A stretch of 64,000 nt of DNA, taken from contig CAVXTQ010000008.1 in the NCBI GenBank assembly GCA_963764675.1, positions 372,001-436,000 of the forward strand, given 5' to 3'. Below the pieces are notes generated by a model, which worked only from the letters and a program-made list of their open reading frames with translations, did not search any database and was not told the origin of the DNA. Each line of letters starts with the position of its first letter. The stretch's first letter is position 1. Below, one piece after another: positions 8,720 to 17,096 of the stretch. The DNA is from Acidiferrum sp963764675. GTDB lineage: Bacteria; Acidobacteriota; Terriglobia; Acidiferrales; UBA7541. A program made the position numbers and the translations under genes.

Positions 8720-9468
8720 CCGGCCAGATTCAGAAGCAGTATTACGAAGAGTATTGGGATCGCGGCCTTTCCGATTGGTCTCCTGCTGGGGTCACGATTA
8801 GCCCTTTTGAGCAGCAACTTCTAACGCGCTTTATTCCTCGCAACTCGAGAGTCTTGGATTTCGGATGCGGTGACGGGTCGCACGCCGGCCCCTTCTTACT
8901 TTCCAACGACTGTTCTTATGTCGGAGCGGACATCTCAGCGACAGCCGTCGCTATGTGCCGCGAGAAGGGACTTGAGGCAGCCGGATATTCGCCGGAGGCT
9001 CCCCTGCCGTTCGAGGACGAGTCGTTCGGCAGTGTCGTGAGTTTCGAGGTCTTCGAGCACCTCTTCAGTCCGCACCAATCGCTCAAGGAAATTCACCGCG
9101 TCCTTCGCTCTGGAGGATGTCTCGTCGGGTCCGTCCCTAATTCGGTCCAGGTTGGCAATCGGCTCTTGATGGCCGCAGGTCATTTCTCGCCGGGCGGATC
9201 ACCCGCCACGTCTCTGCGAGCGCCCTGGAGGGATCCGCACATCCGATTCTTCAGCAAGCAAACCTTGCTGTCCTTTCTTAATGATGCGGGTTTCAAACAG
9301 TGCGCGGTTATGGGCAGGGAATTTTCTTTCGTGGATCTTCCGGTTTTGTATCGATCGGTTCGGGCCACCAGACGGTTGCTGGTCGCGTGCAGCCGGCCGC
9401 TTGCCCCCCTCGGTCGATGGTGGCCAAGTTTTTGCAGTGCAACGTTGTATTTCGTGGCGCAGAAGTAG
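8716..9468 (+). CDS. Class I SAM-dependent methyltransferase (polysaccharide operon)
   Basis: The 250-aa product carries the SAM-binding motif VLDFGCGDGSHAGPF (about 48-62), a following acidic strand (YVGADIS), and motif II/III regions (FGSVVSFEVFEHLF; LRSGGCLVGSVPN) of Rossmann-fold methyltransferases. Starting at the ATG at 8716 gives a normal-length domain and an ATGA overlap with the flippase; a longer frame upstream is only read-through of the flippase region. Its position among sugar-handling genes suggests it methylates a sugar or lipid-linked intermediate, which is inference. Confidence 0.88.
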   Translation: MTGQIQKQYYEEYWDRGLSDWSPAGVTISPFEQQLLTRFIPRNSRVLDFGCGDGSHAGPFLLSNDCSYVGADISATAVAMCREKGLEAAGYSPEAPLPFEDESFGSVVSFEVFEHLFSPHQSLKEIHRVLRSGGCLVGSVPNSVQVGNRLLMAAGHFSPGGSPATSLRAPWRDPHIRFFSKQTLLSFLNDAGFKQCAVMGREFSFVDLPVLYRSVRATRRLLVACSRPLAPLGRWWPSFCSATLYFVAQK

Positions 9469-9473
9469 CAGAC

Positions 9474-10670
9474 ATGTTCGCCAGTCAACTACAAAGCGCG
9501 CCTCTTGGATTGCAGGGGAAAAAGCACTTGAAGATCGCGGTCTTCGATTACTTGATCGTACGAAACAACGCGATCGGCAGTTGCCACTTGCGCATGCTCA
9601 AAGCTCTTTGCTCCGAGCATGAATTTACTGTGTTTGCCGTTGAATTCCAGAATCCATGCCCGGAACGAATCCGTTGGGTGCGTGTTCCGGCAATCAAGCG
9701 GCCGCTCGCGCTTCTTTTCATCACGTTTCACCTGCTGGCGCCGTTCCTCTATTGGTGGCACTGTCTTCGCCACCGCGCGCGCTTCGACCACGTACAAATG
9801 GTCGAGAGCAATCTATTGTTCGGAGACATCTCTTATTCGCATTCCTGCCATCGTTTGTTTCTTGACCGCTATTGGAAAAACATCGGCGCCCAAGGTCCGC
9901 GGGGAGCGTTGCGATGGCTGGATCATTGGCTCCATGCGCAGATCGAGCCGTGGGTCTATCGCCGCGCGTCCCACATCGTCGTGCCATCGCGAGGATTCGC
10001 CCGTGAGCTGGCCGAGACCTATCCATTCGCAAGTTCCAAGATTCAGGTACTTGCCAACTCGGTTGATACCAAGGCACTGCGCCGCCCAGGGGATTTCGAC
10101 CGCGATGGTTTCCGAAGAGTCGTGGGGCTAGCTCCGCGCGACATCGTGCTGGCTTTTGTCGCACTTGGCCATTACGAACTCAAGGGTTTGCCGCTCCTGC
10201 TGGAAGCGCTTGCTAGAAATGGCGACCCGCGCCTCCGGGTGATGGTCGTTGGCGGGTCCCACAGCCTGATCGCCGAGTACCGCAAGCGAGCGACCCGCAT
10301 CGGGCTGAATGGGAACGTCACGTTTGTAGGTACCCAAAAAGATGTACGTCCGTATCTGTGGGCATCCGACGCGCTGGCGCATCCTTCACGCCACGAAGTC
10401 TTCCCCCTCGTTACCTTGGAGGCCGCGGCCGCGGGACTTCCTCTTTTGGTCACACCGTTGAACGGCGTCGAGGAATTTCTTCGCGAAGGCCAAAACGGAA
10501 TGTTGATGCAGTGCAATGTCTCGGCGGTGTCCGAATGCATCGTTCGGTTTGCCCAAATGCCAGGGGAGGACCGCAACGCGATGGGGCAGCGGGCACAGGC
10601 TGACGTTCAAGGCTATAGCCCGTCGCAGTTTACCTCGGCGTGGGCGCAATTCTACCGGGAGCTGAGATGA
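9474..10670 (+). CDS. Glycosyltransferase family 4-like protein (GT-B fold)
   Basis: The 398-aa protein has the two-domain GT-B layout. The C-terminal half shows the nucleotide-sugar binding features of group 1 transferases: VALGHYELKGLPLLLEAL, FVGTQKDVRPYLWASDALAH and the E-x7-E element HEVFPLVTLEAAAAGLPLL. There is no signal peptide. I took the ATG at 9474, five bases after the methyltransferase stop, because it gives a conventional N-terminus (KIAVFDYLIVRNNAIGSC); no clear Shine-Dalgarno sequence is visible. The 3' end overlaps the polymerase start by four bases. It likely adds one sugar to the repeat unit on the cytoplasmic face. Confidence 0.88.
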   Translation: MFASQLQSAPLGLQGKKHLKIAVFDYLIVRNNAIGSCHLRMLKALCSEHEFTVFAVEFQNPCPERIRWVRVPAIKRPLALLFITFHLLAPFLYWWHCLRHRARFDHVQMVESNLLFGDISYSHSCHRLFLDRYWKNIGAQGPRGALRWLDHWLHAQIEPWVYRRASHIVVPSRGFARELAETYPFASSKIQVLANSVDTKALRRPGDFDRDGFRRVVGLAPRDIVLAFVALGHYELKGLPLLLEALARNGDPRLRVMVVGGSHSLIAEYRKRATRIGLNGNVTFVGTQKDVRPYLWASDALAHPSRHEVFPLVTLEAAAAGLPLLVTPLNGVEEFLREGQNGMLMQCNVSAVSECIVRFAQMPGEDRNAMGQRAQADVQGYSPSQFTSAWAQFYRELR

Positions 10671-12022
10671 CCGCAGAGAACGCGCTCTTAGTCTCACAAG
10701 TGCTGTTCTGGATCGTTGCTGCCGGCGTGGCATTTCTGCCGATCCGGTGGGCGCTCTTCTGCTTCATCTTGGCCTCACACTTGGATATCACCACCGTGAC
10801 TTTCGCGTCAGGGTCGACGGTCGGCTTTGAGAATACCGTCAGAATTATTGGCCTACCCGCGCTTCTGCTTTGGCGAACGGGTTTTTCGTTCAGAGATCTG
10901 ACCTGGACACTCCCTCAGAAGCTGTGGCTTGGGCTCGTTGTCTACGCCGCGATTTCGGGGTTCTGGAGCGGTTTCTTCCTTTCGGCAATGAAGATGGTTG
11001 TGTATTTGGGGGTGTATCTCGCTCTGTTTGCGATTTTCTCCTCCGCGTGGGGCAATCGCTGGATCGACGTCGGTATGATGAGGCTGATCGCCTGGTGTGT
11101 GATCGCTCTGGCGATCCTGCAAACCTTTGTGTTGGGCAACGCCTTCGGGGGTATCGAAGAGCGCTTTACGTCGTTCTCTTCACCTCAATATTTTGCCGCG
11201 TGTCTCGTGGCGCTGCTCGCCATTCTTGTTTTCTCGCGCGAGCGGGGGCTGTTTCATTACGCCACCTGGGGTGCACTCATTCTCGCGATTGTGCTGTCCG
11301 GCAGCCGCTATGTCTTCGCCAGCGCCGTCGTATTGCTGATTATCGCTTCGTTCCAGGTCGTCCCTGGAAGGGAAGACTCCCTGCAATGGAAGCTTGATTT
11401 CAAAAAAATATTCCTCACGCTGGGCTTGGTGGCCGCTGCTGCGGCAGTGCTTTTCTCTTACGTGCCTTCCCTCCGTTTCGAGGAACTCTCTAACGTTGTC
11501 TCCGACGATGACGGCACCGTCCAAGACGTCGGCACCCTGGCTTGGCGCATCGGAATCTACCAGGACATCTTCACGCAACTCGAAAAAAGGTCCGGCGCTC
11601 AGCTCTTTTTCGGCTCTGGCACCAGCAGCGGCGCCGCCCTGATGCTGGATCGCGATCCGGACAAGTACGACAAAGAAGTCATCGACGGCAATCGTGCTCT
11701 CCACAGTGAATATCTGCGCGCCCTTTACGAATGGGGCATTTTGGGGTTGGGCCTGCTCCTTTTCTTTCTGGTAAGCACCGTCGTGGGGTTCGCAAGAAAA
11801 ATGGGATCGGAAGGCGGCGGACCCGCGCTCGCTTTTCTTGGGGTTTTGCCTTCGATCGTCATCGGCCTCGCGATTGAGAACGTTTTGGCGGGCGCCGCGT
11901 CCGCCGCGGGCGTCGGCATTCTACTAGCTATGACGTTTGCCTGGCAGATGGAACCGTCGTGCTTGTCCGAATCTGTCGCCGATGAGGGCCTTAGCTCCGA
12001 GAGCCCGATGGTATCGGCGTGA
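10667..12022 (+). CDS. O-antigen ligase/polymerase family membrane protein (Wzy-like)
   Basis: The 451-aa protein has about 10-12 transmembrane segments and one large periplasmic loop (about 275-350) containing the conserved-type segment LHSEYLRALYEWGILG, where a His beside a Glu precedes a Trp-Gly helix, as in the Wzy/WaaL superfamily. It overlaps the previous glycosyltransferase by four bases (ATGA), and its own stop overlaps the next GTG start. In a cluster with a flippase, co-polymerase and exporter, the parsimonious role is polymerisation of flipped repeat units; ligase activity cannot be excluded from sequence. Confidence 0.87.
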   Translation: MTAENALLVSQVLFWIVAAGVAFLPIRWALFCFILASHLDITTVTFASGSTVGFENTVRIIGLPALLLWRTGFSFRDLTWTLPQKLWLGLVVYAAISGFWSGFFLSAMKMVVYLGVYLALFAIFSSAWGNRWIDVGMMRLIAWCVIALAILQTFVLGNAFGGIEERFTSFSSPQYFAACLVALLAILVFSRERGLFHYATWGALILAIVLSGSRYVFASAVVLLIIASFQVVPGREDSLQWKLDFKKIFLTLGLVAAAAAVLFSYVPSLRFEELSNVVSDDDGTVQDVGTLAWRIGIYQDIFTQLEKRSGAQLFFGSGTSSGAALMLDRDPDKYDKEVIDGNRALHSEYLRALYEWGILGLGLLLFFLVSTVVGFARKMGSEGGGPALAFLGVLPSIVIGLAIENVLAGAASAAGVGILLAMTFAWQMEPSCLSESVADEGLSSESPMVSA

Positions 12023-13281
12023 AATTGAGATCTATGCGAATTCTCGTCGTGCACGAATCGTATCAGCAGCCTGGAGGGGAAGACGCGGTCGCCATCGCGG
12101 AAGCGGAGCAGCTCGAGGCACACGGACACACGGTCTTGCGCTATTCGCGGCACAACAACGAGTTCAAAGGTCAAGGCTCGCTGCGGATCCTAAGTGCCGG
12201 GATCGCGACCGTGTGGGCAAGGAAAGCCTTTCAGGACCTCGAGAAATTATTGGTCACCGGTAAACCCGAAATCGTGCACTTTCACAACACCCTTCCGCTT
12301 ATTTCTCCCGCGGCGTACTACGCGTGCGCGCGCCACGGAATTCCCGTCGTGCAAACGCTACACAACTATCGCTTGGTATGTCCCGCGGCAACGTTTCTCC
12401 GCGACGGGAAACTCTGCGAGGAATGCTTGGGAAGTCCCGTAGCGTGGAGAGCGGTCGCCCACGGATGTTACCGAAACAGCCGCGCCGCATCCGCCGCAAT
12501 CACCGCCATGCTCGCCACACACCGCGCCCTTCGAACGTGGCAAACGAAGATCGACGCGTACATCGCCCTCTCCGAGTTTGCCTGCAAGAAGCACATTGCG
12601 GGCGGCTTGCCGCCGCGACGCATGGTCGTGAAGCCCAACTTCGTTCATCCGGATCCGGGTTCCAGGGCCCGGCAAGAAGTGGGGAAGTACGCCTTGTTCG
12701 TCGGGCGTCTTTCCGCGGAGAAGGGTCTGCGAGGGCTGCTGGCGGCTTGGAAGCGGTTGGCCCAGCCTATTCCGTTGTTTCTGCTCGGTGATGGACCGAT
12801 GCGCCAGGAGATCGCTCCACAAATGGGTACGGCGGGTTTGTCGGAAGCTGCGCTGCTCGGCAACATTCCCCGCGAGGAAGTATTTCAGTGGATGCGCGGC
12901 GCGCGGTTTCTCGTGTGTCCGAGCCACTGGTTCGAGGGCTGTCCACTGGTAATTGTCGAGGCGTTCGCGTGCGGCGTCCCTGTTATCGCCACCGGCCACG
13001 GGCCGACCTCGGAAATGGTCGATCACGGCCGGACGGGTTTGCACGTCGCGCCGGGTGATGAAGCGGACCTAGCCGCGAAAGTGGATTGGGCGTGGAGCCA
13101 TCCTGAAGAGATGCAAGTGATGGGCGAAGCTGCCCGCCGGGAGTTCGAAGCGAAATATACCGCCCGGCAGAATTACAGCCAATTGATGGCGCTTTACGAA
13201 CGCCTGGCAGAAGGCAAGACGGCGGCCTTGCAGCCAGTGGCTTGGGCGTCAACCTCGATGTCTTCCGGAGGCGTATCGTAA
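12019..13281 (+). CDS. Glycosyltransferase family 4 (GT-B fold)
   Basis: The 420-aa protein starts with a GT-B N-domain (MRILVVHESYQQPGGEDAV, then HFHNTLPLISPAAYYAC) and carries the family 4 C-domain: ALFVGRLSAEKGLRGLLAAW, LFLLGDGPM and FEGCPLVIVEAFACGVPVIA, the E-x7-E motif. A Cys-rich patch in the N-domain (CPAATFLRDGKLCEECLG) is seen in many members. Start is GTG at 12019, overlapping the upstream stop; an internal ATG at 12034 is an equally plausible start. It likely elongates the repeat unit; the donor sugar is unknown. Confidence 0.9.
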   Translation: MKLRSMRILVVHESYQQPGGEDAVAIAEAEQLEAHGHTVLRYSRHNNEFKGQGSLRILSAGIATVWARKAFQDLEKLLVTGKPEIVHFHNTLPLISPAAYYACARHGIPVVQTLHNYRLVCPAATFLRDGKLCEECLGSPVAWRAVAHGCYRNSRAASAAITAMLATHRALRTWQTKIDAYIALSEFACKKHIAGGLPPRRMVVKPNFVHPDPGSRARQEVGKYALFVGRLSAEKGLRGLLAAWKRLAQPIPLFLLGDGPMRQEIAPQMGTAGLSEAALLGNIPREEVFQWMRGARFLVCPSHWFEGCPLVIVEAFACGVPVIATGHGPTSEMVDHGRTGLHVAPGDEADLAAKVDWAWSHPEEMQVMGEAARREFEAKYTARQNYSQLMALYERLAEGKTAALQPVAWASTSMSSGGVS

Positions 13282-14133
13282 ATGTTGCCTGTCGCTGATT
13301 CTCCGGCCGTAAATCCTTCAGCGCTGCGAAAGCAGACGCGGCAGGACCGCGGCATCCCTGTCAATACTGCGGCGAGGGAAACATTCTCCGCTCTCGGTGT
13401 GAAGGTAGACGCGGTGCAGATTCCTGAAGTGATCTGCCAGATGCGAGAGTGGATCGCGCGCCGCGATGCTTGCCACTACATCGCTGTGACCGAAATGCAC
13501 GGAGTCACAGAAGCGCAACATGACCCGAATTTTAAACAAGTCCTGGCCGATGCTGATCTCGTGGTACCCGATGGCATGCCGCTCGTTTGGATCGGCCGTT
13601 GGCGCGGGAAGGTCCTTCGCCGCCGCGTCTATGGCCCCGAATTGATGCTGACCTTTTGCCGGGAGACCGCGTCGACGGAATACCGTCACTTTCTGTACGG
13701 TGGTGAACCAGGTGTGCCCGAGCGGCTCGCTCAAGCATTGAAAGAGGCATGTCCCGGAATATGTATTGCCGGCACCTATTCGCCTCCCTTCCGGCCCGTT
13801 ACTCCGGAAGAAGACCAGGCCATCGTCGAAATGATTAATCAAGCCGCGCCAGACGTCCTGTGGGTCGGCCTGGGCGCCCCCAAACAAGAAACGTGGATGC
13901 ACCAACACCGGGACAAGCTTCGCGCGCCCGTAATGACGGGTGTGGGAGCGGCATTCGACCTCCTATCGTTTCGCAAGAGGCAGGCGCCGGTGTGGATGCG
14001 GGAAAACGGATTGGAGTGGCTCTTCCGCTTGCTGCAGGAGCCTCGGCGGTTGTGGAGGCGGTACTTGGTGAACGGCTCCGAGTTTGTGTTTCTCGCCGCG
14101 CTGGATTTGCTCGGCTTGCGTGACTTTGAATGA
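13282..14133 (+). CDS. WecG/TagA/CpsF-family glycosyltransferase
   Basis: The 283-aa product shows the family hallmarks: ADLVVPDGMPLVWIGR with the conserved Asp-Gly, HFLYGGEPGVPERLAQAL, the nucleotide-site loop WVGLGAPKQETWM, and GVGAAFDLLSF before the C-terminal membrane-associating helix (WLFRLLQEPRRLWRRYL). These enzymes transfer an N-acetylated amino sugar or a related residue to a polyprenyl-linked acceptor at the inner membrane. The ATG directly abuts the stop of the preceding gene (TAA-ATG), with a GGAGG about ten bases upstream. It is the last gene of the exopolysaccharide operon, facing the LuxR-type gene. Confidence 0.93.
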   Translation: MLPVADSPAVNPSALRKQTRQDRGIPVNTAARETFSALGVKVDAVQIPEVICQMREWIARRDACHYIAVTEMHGVTEAQHDPNFKQVLADADLVVPDGMPLVWIGRWRGKVLRRRVYGPELMLTFCRETASTEYRHFLYGGEPGVPERLAQALKEACPGICIAGTYSPPFRPVTPEEDQAIVEMINQAAPDVLWVGLGAPKQETWMHQHRDKLRAPVMTGVGAAFDLLSFRKRQAPVWMRENGLEWLFRLLQEPRRLWRRYLVNGSEFVFLAALDLLGLRDFE

Positions 14134-14189
14134 CGTTCGGATAACCAACGAGGTTGATCCCGCCAAGTCGATGAGACTGATGGTTACGA

Positions 14190-14888
14190 CTATACGTTCG
14201 CGCCGAAACCACCTTCGCAGACCGTTTGTACCGCTGCGTAGCGGCTCTCGGCATTCAGTTGACGCATGATGCGATGAACGTGATTCTTTACCGTGAATTC
14301 CGAGAGATTCAGGTTGGCGGCAATCTCTTTGTTGGTCAGTCCTCGCGCGAGGAAGGAAACAAGTTGCTGCTGGCGCGGAGTCAGGCCGAGTTTCGCGCAG
14401 ATGCGTTGATTCAGTACCAGCGAGCCTTTGCGCGCCTCTCGGGCAACGAATTGGAACAGGTGGAAGCATAGGCGCGCAGGGCACACTGCTTCGCCTCGCG
14501 CGACTTGGCGGATGGCCGCCAGCGTTTCTTCCGCACTCGCGTCACCCAGCAGATAGCCTCCGACGCCGGCGCGCACCGCTTGCAAGAAAATCTCGGGGTC
14601 TTCTTCCATTCCCAGAAGGACGATCTTCATGTCGGGCGCCAGGGAAATGCAATCGGGAAGCAGATTCGGAGGGAAGGTCGTTGCCGTAGCGTGGTCCGCT
14701 ACGAGAATATCGCACTGAGATTCCACCACAGACTTCTCGACCGAAGGCGTGTAACGGTCCACACCGACGATGGAGAAGTCCGGCTGCTTCCGTACGATTC
14801 CAGCCAGTGCTTCGCGAAGCAGCCGGTTCTCGACGAGAAGGAAAAGCTTCAAGGCGACGGCCGTGCCGCAGTCTTTTGCCGGCTTCAT
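14190..14888 (-). CDS. LuxR/NarL-family response regulator
   Basis: The 232-aa protein has an N-terminal receiver-like domain (LFLLVENRLLREALAGIV) and a C-terminal LuxR helix-turn-helix at about 165-225 (LTPRQQQLVSFLARGLTNKE, then IAANLNLSEFTVKNHVHRIM). In the receiver the first acidic pair is changed (VEN), but an Asp in DILVADHAT occupies the phosphoacceptor region. A longer upstream frame to 15140 is Arg-rich and does not look like protein, so the ATG at 14888 is chosen, although no strong ribosome binding site precedes it. It lies convergent to the exopolysaccharide operon and is its likely transcriptional regulator. Its receiver resembles the stand-alone one at 1233-1619. Confidence 0.85.
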   Translation of the reverse strand: MKPAKDCGTAVALKLFLLVENRLLREALAGIVRKQPDFSIVGVDRYTPSVEKSVVESQCDILVADHATATTFPPNLLPDCISLAPDMKIVLLGMEEDPEIFLQAVRAGVGGYLLGDASAEETLAAIRQVARGEAVCPARLCFHLFQFVAREARKGSLVLNQRICAKLGLTPRQQQLVSFLARGLTNKEIAANLNLSEFTVKNHVHRIMRQLNAESRYAAVQTVCEGGFGANV

Positions 14889-15015
14889 GCAGCGCCAAAA
14901 TCCAAATGGGAGGCCAAGACCTAGAACCTCAGATTCGTTCGCGAGTTGCTGGACTGCGGATGCCCGCGCGTTGTAGACCTTACGTCCGAGGTTCAGGCGG
15001 GTCAATCTACGGGAT

Positions 15016-15042
15016 GTCAACAGCCTGTCATCTTTGTGTCGG
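15016..15042 (+). promoter_or_regulatory. Weak triple 11-bp-spaced GTCAN repeat (site B)
   Basis: GTCAA at 15016, GTCAT at 15027 and GTCGG at 15038 are spaced exactly 11 bp. The third unit is degenerate. The site lies about 130 bp upstream of the LuxR-type gene (opposite strand) and about 115 bp upstream of the DinB-like gene, so its target is unclear. It is the poorest match to the shared motif. Confidence 0.3.
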
Positions 15043-15154
15043 ATCGGCTTCGCGCGGCGGCGTGATGTAAAGTAGCGGACGCTGCGTCGTCTCTTGAAGG
15101 TTGTGCGGCGAGCGAAGAGATATTTGTTAGCGTAACTCATAGCGGAGAATCATT

Positions 15155-15697
15155 TTGCCGGAACGTGTAATTGTTGGAGCCATCGCGGAGAAAGTGTTCG
15201 AGGCCATCGAGCGCACCGAACATTTGGTCTCGCTCGTGCCGGTAGACCGTCTCGAGTGGCGACCGAATTTGCCAGCTCATTTGCCGGCGGCGAAGGATCT
15301 GGGTCACACGCTGGGTCACTTGCTCGACTGCCTGTCCGGATTCTGCGCCGTGTTCCATGTGGCGTTTCCCACCGAGCTGGCGGACTTCGCAATGCTGCGC
15401 TCGCTTCCCGTGAACCAGTTCTGTTCGGCCGAAGAAGCGGGACGAAGTATAAAAATGTACGCCGGGCACATCGAGCGGGGATTTCGCTGCTGCTCGGATG
15501 CGGATTTGGGGCGAAGGATACCGACGGTGTTCGTTCCCGAAGGCGAGACGTTGATGACGCTGCTGCTGGGGAATTTGGAACACTTGCTGAACCACAAGTA
15601 TCAAATTTTTCTGTACTTGAAGCTGGCGGGCGTGGCGGTCGGCAGCCGGGATATTTATAGATTTCGCGGCGCTGCCGGGGATGAAGCAATGAGGTAA
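15155..15697 (+). CDS. DinB-superfamily protein
   Basis: The 180-aa protein resembles the DinB/YfiT four-helix-bundle family. Metal-ligand-type histidines occur as LGHTLGHLLDCL (about 50-60) and NLEHLLNHKYQIFLYL near the C-terminus, the family's usual spacing. The start is a TTG at 15155 preceded by GGAGAAT at good distance; no better ATG is available. DinB-like proteins are metal-binding enzymes, often bacillithiol- or glutathione-dependent transferases, or unknowns induced by stress; the reaction here is not predictable. It stands alone between the LuxR-type gene and a gene-poor stretch. Confidence 0.75.
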   Translation: MPERVIVGAIAEKVFEAIERTEHLVSLVPVDRLEWRPNLPAHLPAAKDLGHTLGHLLDCLSGFCAVFHVAFPTELADFAMLRSLPVNQFCSAEEAGRSIKMYAGHIERGFRCCSDADLGRRIPTVFVPEGETLMTLLLGNLEHLLNHKYQIFLYLKLAGVAVGSRDIYRFRGAAGDEAMR

Positions 15698-16183
15698 GGA
15701 AGTAAGGACGTGACGATCGGGATCGAGACATCGCGAATGGCGTCGTAGCGAGGGATTTCGCCTGGATGTTGGGAGGGGTCCCTTGAGGCTCGGGACGAAC
15801 ATGCTCCGGCACCGGAGTCTTTGTGGACTCCGCCGGAATCCAACGTGCGGACTTCGCCGGATGTTCGCTTTTGGGGGTACCCCAGGGGGTGTGATGGGAG
15901 TTGTGACGAATGTCCATGAAAACACAGGGGTTGCGGGTGCGAGTGTGCGCGCGCAGTTGGGGAAGTCATTGAAGGGAAAGGACTTGGATGGAGGGGTTCG
16001 GTGACGTTCGGTTCGTAATGTTTCGTATGAGTAAACAGGGCAGAGCGCGAAGGAACGGGATGAGCAAGCCGAGTGGGCGGCGCTGGGGACGGAATGAATG
16101 GAATTGGCGGCGACGGGGAAAAAGGCTAAAGATGCAGAGCGCGGAGAAGAAAGGTCCCGTCGGTCCCGCCCGTCGTCTACGCT
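15698..16183. other. Gene-poor stretch, nothing recognisable
   Basis: Open frames here (for example 15783-16004 and 15988-16224) are short, Arg/Gly-rich and show no domain or ribosome binding site. The sequence is G-rich on the plus strand with small imperfect hairpins (ctccggcaccggag near 15810). It may be decayed accessory DNA. Confidence 0.5.
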
Positions 16184-16699
16184 TCAGTAACGCTCGTAAA
16201 CTACAGTCTCTTTTTTCCGATTGACTAGACTTGAGACGAGCCGACCGCCATAGCTAAACGTGAGTACGACGTTCTCGACAGGGACTTTTGATATCGCCGC
16301 GACCATTTTCCCGCGGCGGTTGTAATATACATCCTCAGTGAATCCTCCTGCTATAACCGATTGCCAGATCCATCGAAATTCCTCCTCGGGACCTAGGCCT
16401 TTCAGGATAGCGGCACCGCGCGCAAATCCAGGAAACTCTCGCGCGGCGAATTTTCCAATGGTGAGCTCAAGGTCATTTTCAACAACGACCCCTTTGAAGG
16501 CGGCCGCCTTCGGATTTCGAGGACTGACCGCAAAGTACGGGTTCGGCCATTCTGGATGACCCGGAACGCGCTGGAGCGACAGTTCCGCAGCACCAGTGGG
16601 TAAATCTGCAACGAGCTGTTGAATCAGCGCCACAATCTTTGTTTCCAAGCCCGGAATCGGGCTTGGCGGGATTCGCTGGTTTTGCATCAGAAATACCAT
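16184..16699 (-). CDS. Hypothetical protein, candidate immunity protein
   Basis: The 171-aa product is soluble, lacks a signal peptide, and contains an N-terminal helical region (GLETKIVALIQQLVADLP) followed by a beta-rich C-terminal half (VVVENDLELTIGKFAAREFP; ENVVLTFSYGGRLVSSLV). Its start overlaps the end of the upstream 94-codon gene by 13 bases, so the two are one transcription unit. The upstream product looks like the extreme C-terminus of an Rhs-type polymorphic toxin, which makes an immunity role for this protein plausible, but I recognise no named immunity family. Confidence 0.6.
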   Translation of the reverse strand: MVFLMQNQRIPPSPIPGLETKIVALIQQLVADLPTGAAELSLQRVPGHPEWPNPYFAVSPRNPKAAAFKGVVVENDLELTIGKFAAREFPGFARGAAILKGLGPEEEFRWIWQSVIAGGFTEDVYYNRRGKMVAAISKVPVENVVLTFSYGGRLVSSLVNRKKETVVYERY

Positions 16700-16971
16700 G
16701 ATGGCGATAGGTATATGTGAGCACCGCCTATATTCATCCTGAAGAAATATTGTCCGGTCTCGCTAAAGTATTGCCATCCAATGCGAAAGTTATTGCCCGT
16801 GTTAAATAGGGGATAGTTGCCGTTGAACTTTGTGCCAAACATCTGTCCTTCCTCGACGGCACCTATGTCAGCTGCTACGGCGCCAACGGCCGCGGTTCCA
16901 AAGGATGCAGCGTAGAAACCGGCGATGTAGCGCGGATCGGCGGGTGGCCCGGAGGTGAAATTTGTTGACAT
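16687..16971 (-). CDS. Orphan Rhs/polymorphic-toxin C-terminal tip-like protein
   Basis: The 94-aa product contains a segment (NTGNNFRIGWQYF, then FFRMNIGGAHIYL) resembling the short 'RIGW...FRI..GG.H' module seen at the C-termini of Rhs and related secreted polymorphic proteins. A small Ala/Gly-rich hydrophobic stretch precedes it (FYAASFGTAAVGAVAADIGA). No Rhs repeats, PAAR or delivery domain are encoded upstream, so this is a displaced tip or a remnant. It overlaps the downstream 171-aa gene. The family assignment is from pattern memory and should be treated as tentative. Confidence 0.5.
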   Translation of the reverse strand: MSTNFTSGPPADPRYIAGFYAASFGTAAVGAVAADIGAVEEGQMFGTKFNGNYPLFNTGNNFRIGWQYFSETGQYFFRMNIGGAHIYLSPSWYF

Positions 16972-17023
16972 GGTGATCGTTGGGAGAATATCACTGCGAT
17001 ACGTCTCGCGAAAGTATAGAGAC

Positions 17024-17066
17024 GCGGAGGGTGCCCCAGGTTCGATTTTTGTGAACCTGGGTCTTG
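17024..17066 (-). repeat. REP hairpin upstream of the RAYT gene
   Basis: cccaggttc (17035-17043) and gaacctggg (17053-17061) form a 9-bp stem with a 9-nt loop, flanked by gcggagggtgc. It is the inverse-orientation copy of the hairpins downstream of the transposase, so the gene is bracketed by REPs in opposite orientation. Confidence 0.8.
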
Positions 17067-17096
17067 CGGTTGCCGTTTCTTCCTTGAGGGTTTGCG

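Noticed and set aside
1233..14133. Exosortase/PEP-CTERM-linked exopolysaccharide locus
   Set aside because: Despite HprK-like and WecG-like genes, no exosortase-type membrane protein or PEP-CTERM tail was seen in the window.
15783..16224. Two overlapping small plus-strand frames
   Set aside because: They are Arg/Gly-rich with no ribosome binding site or conserved pattern, in G-rich gene-poor DNA.
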